From Cephalothrix spiralis (Eukaryota; Nemertea; Palaeonemertea; Archinemertea; Cephalotrichidae): a stretch of DNA of 13,002 nucleotides. The stretch is from positions 1-13,002 of the forward strand of contig JAUCNG010186640.1 in assembly GCA_032353305.1 (NCBI GenBank). Reading direction: 5' to 3'. Numbering within the stretch: the first letter of the stretch is position 1; each line of letters begins with the position of its first letter. Under the pieces are notes generated by a model, which made no database searches, had not been told where the DNA came from, and saw nothing but the letters and a program-made list of their open reading frames with translations. This document shows positions 1 through 7,700 of this stretch, piece by piece. The translations under genes were made by a program, and so were the position numbers.

Positions 1-406
1 CCTCCGCGCAAATTTTAGTGTCGAGGTGTCGAAGTGTCGAAGCATGATTTTAAACATTAAAAATCAATACAAAAATTGGTATTTAAAAAATGCGCAACTT
101 TCAGCGCAATTAACTACAATGCGCAAAATTTCGTGAACCTTTTTTCACGTGCAGTCGTTTAAAATATAATTCCATCATATAAATGTTCATACAAAAATTT
201 CGTGACTTGCTTACATGACGGGGCTCCCGAATAACGGCAAGTAAGGGGTTAATCGTTATATAAAACGATTGAACAATTTTGAATAGCGTTCCACCGAATA
301 ATTTTTTATACCTTTTTGAATTAAACACAAATAAACACTAAGCTTGTATGGATAAGCCAAGCATATAGAAACGAAGAATTTGGTCTTAAGAGCTATTCTT
401 AATGGA
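1..406. other. Upstream flank of the kinase gene, no gene seen
   Basis: No coding exon is recognised on either strand. Positions 19-42 hold three copies of an 8-bp TGTCGAAG-like unit, resembling the GTCGAA core of the larger array at 3.7-4.5 kb. The motif GCGCAA recurs at about 7, 92, 104 and 121. The minus-strand ORF at 110-328 has no recognisable domain and is left out. Confidence 0.5.
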
Positions 407-423
407 TTTTCTGTCCATTTCAG
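407..423 (+). other. Possible 3' splice acceptor in the kinase 5' UTR
   Basis: A pyrimidine-rich run ending in CAG at 421-423 has acceptor form. If used, the coding exon would start at 424 with 76 bases of 5' UTR and an upstream non-coding exon elsewhere. It competes with the TATA-based reading at 445-450, and the sequence cannot decide between them. Confidence 0.3.
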
Positions 424-444
424 GATATGACATTTTCGTTTGGA

Positions 445-450
445 TATAAA
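445..450 (+). promoter_or_regulatory. Possible TATA box of the kinase gene
   Basis: TATAAA lies 50 bp before the ATG at 500. A start about 30 bp downstream, near 475, would leave a 5' UTR of about 25 bases. The surrounding DNA is AT-rich, so chance occurrence is likely, and no clear initiator is seen. Confidence 0.25.
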
Positions 451-499
451 AATTTATTATATAAATATTTCTATTAGGGATTAATTGGAAACAAAGATC

Positions 500-3442
500 A
501 TGGATAAAGGACAAAACAGAAATAATGACACAATTTCGGGATACGATAACCAACAATCTCTGGTAGGTGCTATTTCGATGCTTCAGATAATGAAATTAGA
601 CAAAAAAAATTGTTTATATAGTGCAGCACTTGGTGGATATTTAGAAATACTCAAGTATCTAATTGAAGAAGAAGCGGATATTGATACATCTGATTCCGAC
701 GGTAGGACACTTTTATTCAGGGCTTCACATGGTGGACACATAAGAATAGTTAAGTATCTTATTCAAAACAATGCAGACGTTAATCATATGGATACAGATA
801 ACTGGACACCATTATTTTACGCAGCTCAAAAAGGTCATCTAGATTGTGTTCAATGTCTCATTCAAAACAATGCAGACGTTAATCATATGAATAAGAAACA
901 CTGGACACCATTATTTTACGCAGCTCAAAATGGTCATATAGATTGTGTTCAAAGTCTTATTCAAAACAATGCAAACGTTAATCATATAAATAAAGATAAA
1001 TGGACACCATTATTTTTAGCAGCTCAAAATGGTCATTTAGATTGTGTTCAATGGCTTATTCAAAACAATGCAGACGTTAATTATATGGATAAATATAACT
1101 GGACAACATTATTTATAGCAGCTGAAAATGGCCATAAAGATTGTGTTCGATTTCTCATTCAAAAAAATGCAGACGTTAATCATATGATTATGAATAACTG
1201 GACACCATTATTTTACGCAGCTCAAAATGGTCATTTAGAATGTGTTCAATGTCTCGTTCAAAACAATGCAGACGTTAATCATATGAATAAGAATAACTTG
1301 ACACCATTATTTTACGCAGCTGAAAATGGCCATAAAGATTGTGTTAAATGTCTAATTCAAAACAGTGCAGACGTTAATAATATGAATAAGAATAACTGGA
1401 CACCATTATTTTACGCAGCTCAAAATGGTCATGTAGATTGTGTTAAATGTCTAATTCAAAACAGTGCAGACGTTAATAATATGAATAAGAATAACTTTAC
1501 ACCATTATTTTACGCAGCTGAAAATGGCCATAAAGATTGTGTTCGATTTCTCATTCAAAACAATGCAGACGTTAATCATATAAATAAGATAAACTGGACA
1601 CCATTATTTTACGCAGCTCAAAATGGTCATTTATATTGTGTTCAATGTCTTATTCAAAACAATGCGGACGTTAATCACATAAATAAAGATTTATGGACAC
1701 CATTATTTTTAGCCGCTCAAAATGGACATATAGATTGTGTTCGATTTCTCATTGAAAAAAATGCAGACGTTAATCATATCAATAAGAATAACTGGACACC
1801 ATTATATTCAGCAGCTAATAAAGGACATATAGATTGTGTTCAATTTCTCATTCAAAACAATGCCGATGTTAATCATACAGATAGTTTAGGTCGCACACCA
1901 TTTTTGTTAGCAGCAGGGGGTGGGCATTTGGAATGTGTTAAAGTCTTGATAAAAAGTGAAACTAGCCCAAGAAATATTTTAACCCCATTTCTAATCTTAT
2001 CAATGTTACAATGCATATCCTGCAGAGGGCACGTAAGAGTCTTAATATATATTCTCCAAGTAAAATACAACATCAAAACTGACATACTAAGTATTGCTCA
2101 TGAGGAGGTTTTAAATAATGATGACGCAGCAGGTAACTTTTCAAATGTTTTACCAGTCTTTATGAAAAATGTTCAAACTTGTTGCAGCATAATGAAAAGT
2201 GTAAAGCAGTATTTTAGTTATACAGATGATACGAAAATTAAAAACGCTATACAATATATTGAACATTTCATTAGGGATCTAAAGCGCCTTAACTTTTGTA
2301 GGAATGAACTATCAGAATTGTTAAGCGGCTCAAACATTACTGTAGACCGTGTTTTAAAGGATATTGTGTTTGGAATTATCATATCACAAGAAAATAGCCA
2401 CATAATGAAATCACTTAGTATTGAAGATCACCTCATCGGAAAAGGTGCTTTTGGAACTGTAAAACGTGGATTTTCTACAGATGAAGAAGGCAAAATTCAA
2501 AAAGTTGCTGTGAAGTGCATTGATTTCAAGCAACATAATTGTAATTTGTCCTCACTAGATCAAGAAACAAAGTGTTTACTAAATCTAAGACATGATAACA
2601 TTTTAATTTTTTACGGACATAAGTTAAATTATGACGATGATCTAAAGAAAACAATGATATTTCTCGTTACAGAATTATGCCGTGAAGACCTTAAGAAATA
2701 TTATATTGATAACGGGAATAAAAATAACTGCATTCCTGCTAAATCAACTGATTTCAAAAAGACAGTGCAAATGTTTCTTAATCACGCCATTCAAATTCTC
2801 TGTGGAATGGATTACATTCATTCGAAATCATATGTTCATCAAGACATTAAACTCCAAAATATTCTTCTTAGTTTTGAAAACAAAGCTAAGATTGGTGACT
2901 TTGGGCTTGCCGATCTCTTAGAAAGCGGAAAAGAAGAAACTAACAGATTTAAAGGTACTTGGCTATATTCAGCACCAGAGGTACTAGAAGTACCAAGAAG
3001 ATATTCACCAGCATCAGACGTGTTTGCCGTGGCTCTTTCACTCACAGAAATGTACAAAGGTCAAGTTTATTACAAATTAGAACCATTCGACAAAGCTAGA
3101 GATAGAGAGGAAAAATTAAACATGCTGAAAAGTAAAGTTAAACCAGAAATCGGACCAATAAATTGTGACATTGCCGAAGAGGTAGCCTTAATCGTTAGTG
3201 GATGCCTTGATTATGATTACAATGAACGTTTAACGGCAGAAAAGGCAAAGGAAATGTTCGAAAAAGTTCTTGAGCACCTTCAGGCTCAAAATCCAAAAAT
3301 GGAACCTATGTTCAAGGAAGAACTCAAAGCTCCAGATGTTTGTGAGACAGTTATGGATATGATAAGTCGTACACAAACATCAAAGGATAATGTTCAGCCA
3401 GCGAGCACTCTGTTTGATTTTGAATCAAGGGATGCTATATAG
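500..3442 (+). CDS. Ankyrin-repeat Ser/Thr protein kinase, single coding exon, non-RD (HQD) type
   Basis: Encodes 980 residues from the ATG at 500, which has A at -3 and G at +4. An in-frame TAA at 482-484 and no earlier ATG fix this start; the TTG at 485 is not a likely eukaryotic start. Residues about 36-495 are ankyrin repeats (hallmark TPLFYAA..GH), about 500-640 a helical linker of unknown fold, and about 640-920 a protein kinase. Visible kinase motifs: glycine loop GKGAFGTV (647-654), VAVK lysine K672, helix-C E689, HQD 780-782 with DIKLQN (K784, N787), DFG 800-802, APE 825-827 and the late NERL arginine. All catalytic residues are present; only the HRD arginine is replaced by Gln. K784 points to Ser/Thr specificity. 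The ankyrin-then-kinase order resembles TNNI3K and RNase L, but there is no RNase (KEN) domain, only a ~60-residue polar tail. Role is unknown; innate-immune signalling is an inference from non-RD kinases such as RIPK2. It lies antisense to the M13 gene. Confidence 0.93.
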   Translation: MDKGQNRNNDTISGYDNQQSLVGAISMLQIMKLDKKNCLYSAALGGYLEILKYLIEEEADIDTSDSDGRTLLFRASHGGHIRIVKYLIQNNADVNHMDTDNWTPLFYAAQKGHLDCVQCLIQNNADVNHMNKKHWTPLFYAAQNGHIDCVQSLIQNNANVNHINKDKWTPLFLAAQNGHLDCVQWLIQNNADVNYMDKYNWTTLFIAAENGHKDCVRFLIQKNADVNHMIMNNWTPLFYAAQNGHLECVQCLVQNNADVNHMNKNNLTPLFYAAENGHKDCVKCLIQNSADVNNMNKNNWTPLFYAAQNGHVDCVKCLIQNSADVNNMNKNNFTPLFYAAENGHKDCVRFLIQNNADVNHINKINWTPLFYAAQNGHLYCVQCLIQNNADVNHINKDLWTPLFLAAQNGHIDCVRFLIEKNADVNHINKNNWTPLYSAANKGHIDCVQFLIQNNADVNHTDSLGRTPFLLAAGGGHLECVKVLIKSETSPRNILTPFLILSMLQCISCRGHVRVLIYILQVKYNIKTDILSIAHEEVLNNDDAAGNFSNVLPVFMKNVQTCCSIMKSVKQYFSYTDDTKIKNAIQYIEHFIRDLKRLNFCRNELSELLSGSNITVDRVLKDIVFGIIISQENSHIMKSLSIEDHLIGKGAFGTVKRGFSTDEEGKIQKVAVKCIDFKQHNCNLSSLDQETKCLLNLRHDNILIFYGHKLNYDDDLKKTMIFLVTELCREDLKKYYIDNGNKNNCIPAKSTDFKKTVQMFLNHAIQILCGMDYIHSKSYVHQDIKLQNILLSFENKAKIGDFGLADLLESGKEETNRFKGTWLYSAPEVLEVPRRYSPASDVFAVALSLTEMYKGQVYYKLEPFDKARDREEKLNMLKSKVKPEIGPINCDIAEEVALIVSGCLDYDYNERLTAEKAKEMFEKVLEHLQAQNPKMEPMFKEELKAPDVCETVMDMISRTQTSKDNVQPASTLFDFESRDAI
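704..1990 (+). repeat. Thirteen in-register 99-bp repeats encoding ankyrin repeats 2-14
   Basis: Repeat units begin exactly every 99 bp at 704, 803, 902, 1001, 1100, 1199, 1298, 1397, 1496, 1595, 1694, 1793 and 1892. A more diverged first ankyrin repeat starts at 605, and a degenerate capping repeat follows 1990. Units 3-12 are nearly identical in DNA, including at third codon positions, which implies recent amplification or homogenisation. Units 6, 8 and 10 share the variant AAENGHKDCV, while the units between them carry AAQNGH, giving a 198-bp two-repeat period. Units 8 and 9 are identical over their last 61 bp. Confidence 0.95.
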
Positions 3443-3678
3443 GGGCACCGATAATTCAAATAGCAAATACTAAATTAATGTGCTAAACTTTATAATCAAG
3501 GTGTGCGGTAAAAAAAGACTAATGCAATATCTATTTGGATGTTTTAAATTTTATGTTGTTTTTGTTCGTTTTCTCGTTGTGTTGAGATAATAGTTAAGTT
3601 AAAATAACAGAGTACCGAGAAATACCGGTACTATTTATGTATATAGTTTGTGTCATTTTTATAATTATATGTATTGAC
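3443..3678 (+). other. Presumed 3' UTR and flank of the kinase gene
   Basis: AT-rich sequence after the TAG at 3440-3442. No AATAAA or ATTAAA poly(A) signal was found before the tandem array; an AATATA variant at 3695-3700 is the nearest weak candidate. No poly(A) tract follows the ORF, so there is no direct retroposition signature. Confidence 0.4.
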
Positions 3679-4486
3679 AATTGACGTTGTTGATAATATA
3701 TTGCTAGTGTTTTTATAGTTTTGAATAATATCGAACATCGAAATGTCGAATGACCAAAATGTCGAATGACCATGATGTCGAAACACCATAATGTCGAAAG
3801 ACAAAATTTATAATGACCAAAGTGTCAAAAGACCAAAATGTCTAATGACCGAAATGCCGAATGACCAAAATGTCTAAACCCGTAATCTCGAATGACAAGA
3901 AGAAGAAGGGCGAAAAAATGGTCGGGGCCAACTTTATAGATACTTAAGAAATATTTGGCTTATTTGTATGGAAAATTGACGCTGTTGACAATATATTGCT
4001 AGTGTTTTTATAGTTTTGAATAATGTCGAACATCGAAATGTCGAATAAGAAATGTCGAATGCCCAAAATGTCGAATGACCATGATGTCCAATGACCATAA
4101 TGTCGATAGACAAAATTTATAATGACTAATATGTCATAAGACCAAAATGTCTAATGACCGAAATGCCGAATGACCAAAATGTCTAAACCCATAATCTCGA
4201 ATGACAAGAAGAAGAAGGGCCAAAAAAGGGTCGGGGCCAACTTTATAGATACTTAAGAAATATTTGGCTTATTTGTATGGAAAATTGACGCTGTTGACAA
4301 TATATTGCTAGTGTTTTTATAGTTTTGAATAATGTCGAACATCGAAATGTCGAATGACCATAATGTCGAAAGACGAAATTTCTAATGACCAAAATGTCAT
4401 AAGACCAAAATGTCTAATGACCGAAATGCCGAATGACCAAAATGTCTAAACCCATAATCTCGAACGACAAGAAGAAGGAGGGCCAA
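3679..4486. repeat. Three-copy ~300-bp tandem array with 16-bp sub-repeats (AAAATGTCGAATGACC)
   Basis: Homologous units start at 3679, 3974 and 4283 (periods 295 and 309 bp); the third is shortened. Each unit has a ~130-bp unique part, containing the shared block GACAATATATTGCTAGTG, followed by about ten imperfect copies of a 16-bp motif, consensus AAAATGTCGAATGACC. Units 2 and 3 are closer to each other than to unit 1. The array lies between the kinase stop codon and M13 exon 6, inside the proposed M13 intron. It codes for nothing. Confidence 0.9.
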
Positions 4487-4533
4487 ACAAAAGTTCTTAA
4501 TTAGGTTTGCCCCTGGATATCCTACTGTCATTT

Positions 4534-4583
4534 TCGATATTTCGGACATTCGACATTCAATTTGTTTATTCGACATTTTGGTC
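4534..4583 (-). repeat. Inverted copy of the GTCGAAT motif
   Basis: Read on the minus strand, this stretch contains GACCAAAATGTCGAATAA and AATGTCGAATGTCC, the same motif as the 3679-4486 array but in opposite orientation. The array plus this end would fold into an asymmetric hairpin. It ends only 18 bp from the exon 6 splice donor. Confidence 0.7.
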
Positions 4584-4601
4584 TTTATCGTATGCTCTTA
4601 C

Positions 4602-4775
4602 CGTTATGACGTATTTATTTGTATCCTGAGCGTTAACTTTTAACGACATTTCAAAAAGTGGAAAGCTCTCCATTCTATGAATTTCAACAAGTGTTTCTAG
4701 AAATTTCCATTTGTCTTTAGCCCAGGCTCCAGTTAAATTCGGCGAAATTGACCATGACCCAAGATCTTTGATTAA
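4602..4775 (-). CDS. M13 gene exon 6 (last one in the window)
   Basis: 58 codons in phase 0. The acceptor TTTTATTTTCAG ends at 4776 and the donor ACG|GTAAGA follows 4602. It encodes LIKDLGSW, the family's 'LI..lGgW' motif, then GAWAKDKWKFLETLVEIH and PLFEMSLKVN, ending KYVIT, where the family next has an IDQ-type segment. An NLT sequon at residue 220 is a possible N-glycosylation site. No following exon was found between 4601 and 1. Confidence 0.88.
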
Positions 4776-7700
4776 CTGAAAATAAAATAAATTAAAAGTT
4801 TGAAAGCCGACCGACCATGGATAAATAGACATTAAATGTGTGCTCATTTGAATTTAATTTTGTGTTGTATATGATTTAGTGTTAAATATGTTGTACGTAC
4901 TGTACATGTATATATTCTATAACTTTAGCCATTTTTGCTATCTCAATTTTAGGATTTTAGGAGATTTTTTCTAATTTTGGGAGATTTTTGAGCAATAGTT
5001 TATGAGATTTTCTAGCAATTAATGAGATTTTATGATAATAAGGGATTTTCTATTACTACAAACAAAATATTTTTGCTTTTCAATAAATCAATATAATCTT
5101 TGCATATAGGGGCATAATCAATTACATGTAATAAGTTTTTTAATTTTTACCCCGCACCTTTGCACAAATAAAATTAAAATGATAAAATCTTAAGCCAAGC
5201 GAAGCGAGGCGAGAAATTATTTTGACAGTTTTTAAACCATTTTCATCAAATTTTAAGAGAAATAATAGGATTTTATGAGATTTTAGGAGAAATAATAGGA
5301 TTTTAGGAGATTTTAGGAGAAATGGTCTCATTTTAGGAGATTTTAGGAGGAATAGTCATATTTTAGGATTTTCTGAAAATTTTAGGAGAACTGTGAGGCC
5401 TGCAAGTTATTATTTTAGTTTTATTACCTTTTTTGTATATAATTTACATCTTCTAACTTTGATTAGCGTTATTAAGTTAAATTATATATTTTAAATATTA
5501 AATATACTTTATTTTATGTTAATAAATCAATATTATTGGCTTTTATGTATATGATATTGCACTTTTAAAATAAAATATATAATTTAATAAAGTTATTTTT
5601 ATATATTTTGGCGTAATAGATTTGGTCCACCTCTGATTATACATTTTTGGATTATAGATTTTGGCATTATATATTTCAGCATTATAGATTTTGTATACCG
5701 ACCAACCAGTGTAAGAGGGTCATTTTTAAGCACATTTAGTTTAATAGAGGACTTGCAAATTTGTGATTTTGAACGGAATGCACTTCGATTTTAAACCGAG
5801 ATTTTGACAATTATGACTTTTCAAAAAAGTACTAATTACCAAGATATAGCAATTTAGCAAATAACTATAATTTCCGATTCCATATTAGGGGAAGGGAACC
5901 ATGCCGGCACTGTCATACCTAGACCAGTTCTGTGCCAAAATAGACCTTAATATTGAAATTAAATGTGTGCCAATAAATCAACTGACTGAATATAAATAAA
6001 CTAATAACATTTACCTTTATAAGTGGTTTTATTCCATCTTGTTCCCGCTTTTCCCGATTCATGCAGGCTTTAAACTGATTCTGTGCGCTTTTTAAACTTG
6101 TGCTGACTTTGCCTCCTATTTTTGGCTCTCCGCTTAAAATCTGGAAATAATAAAGTATATTATTCATTCAATCAATCGAATATATACATGGTAGAATAAC
6201 ATTTTTTCATAATATGGAAATAACTACCCCGCGAAAACTATCAATCCTCGTGGAAATTATAGGTTCAAATTTATATTTTCGAAAGGGTCGGGCCTGCTTT
6301 GGGGCCTCAGAGGCTAATACAATTTTCGAAAAAAATATATATTTACCCTGGGCTCCTAAAATTGGTCAAACCCAATCAAAAAAAGGTATCCTATTATTGC
6401 ATTGGACCATGCGGATTAGAAATTATGAGGTTCGACTCCTTTTGGGAATCTTAAAAAAATGCAAAAAAATTGCAAATTTGGCCCTGGGGCCCCAAAGTGC
6501 GGCTGACCCTTTTCGAAAAATATTAACTTGAACATAGAATTGCCACAAGCTTTCCGAAAATATAATGGTTGATGGGGTTTAAGTCCGGACTTTCAAGACT
6601 TTTGCGGGGGCCGAACTCTATAAACATATATGAGTCGATAAAATAATGTATTACCCGACTATTAATACATGGCTGTTTCATGCTTTATTTACCGGCGCCT
6701 ACCATCGATTTCAGATTAGATACGTTATCCGGACAGCGGGATGGGACACAGCAGACATGCAAATGAGGCTATTCTTTTCGGCGAGCGTACTCGACCGATT
6801 TTATGTCGATTTCCGATGAGAGCGCGTTAATTCAAAATATATTATTATGTTTACATCAGTGACATCAGGTTAGCTTTCTCCCTCTGATCGATAAAAATGC
6901 AAAAACTACTTAAATGAGGTTATATAGTTTAAATTATTGAATAATGGTCGGATAATAAAAGCATTATTGACTGTTTTACTAAGTAATTCGATTTTAAAAC
7001 TGCACTCGTTCCGGAACTGGTGTAGTTTTAAAATCGAATTACCTTAGTAAAACAGTCAATAATATTATAATATACTATGTTTATTTACAAGACACAATAA
7101 ACAAATTTACTACAAAATACACAAATCATTTAATGGTTCTAGGACAATTTGCCCCGGGACAATTTGCCCCGGACAATTTGCCCCCAGGACAATATGCCCC
7201 GAGACAATTTTTCCCGAGACAATTTGCTCCCGAGACAATTAGCCCCCAGGACAATTTGCTCCCAAACAATTTGCCCCGGGACAATTTGCCTCTTAGACAA
7301 TTTGCCCCGAGACAATTTGCCCCCTGATATTACTTTTGCCAGAATAAAAAAAATCGAATTTCCTTGGCCTTTTTTATGAATGAAGCCTTTTTGTTAATTA
7401 AAAAAACATCGTGTGCAAATAAATTGAATTTCTTTTTAATCAATTTGTCTTTTTGAATACATAATTTCGAAAATAGACCCCTATTTTTGATAACGAAAAA
7501 TTCTTGCAAAAAAAAGTTATCTGGGGGCAAATTGTCTCGGGGCAAAATGTCTCGGGGGCAAATTGTCCCGTGGCAAATTGTCTCGGGGCAAATTGTCCTG
7601 GGGGCAAATTGTCTCGGGGCAAATTGTTTTGTGGCAAATTGTCCTGGGGGCAAATTGTCTTGGAGGCAAATTGTCCGGGGCAAATTGTTCAGGGGCAAAT

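Noticed and set aside
485-499. Kinase ORF starting at TTG 485
   Set aside because: A eukaryotic nuclear gene should start at the ATG at 500, which has a good context.
1873-3057. Small ORFs antisense or out of frame within the kinase gene
   Set aside because: Shadows of the real coding frame with no domains.
3679-4486. CRISPR-like array
   Set aside because: The repeats are contiguous and degenerate, without unique equal-length spacers, and the genome is eukaryotic.
1-4601. The next M13 exon (IDQ segment) in the remaining sequence
   Set aside because: I scanned the minus strand for an in-phase exon with family motifs and acceptor and found none; the intron therefore seems to extend beyond position 1.
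6214-6531. 105-residue ORF resembling the 60-residue ORF at 11647-11829 (LPWAPKIG, WTM.IR.Y.VRL)
   Set aside because: The similarity extends outside both frames and is explained by DNA identity of two MITE copies; there is no sign that the protein is what is conserved.
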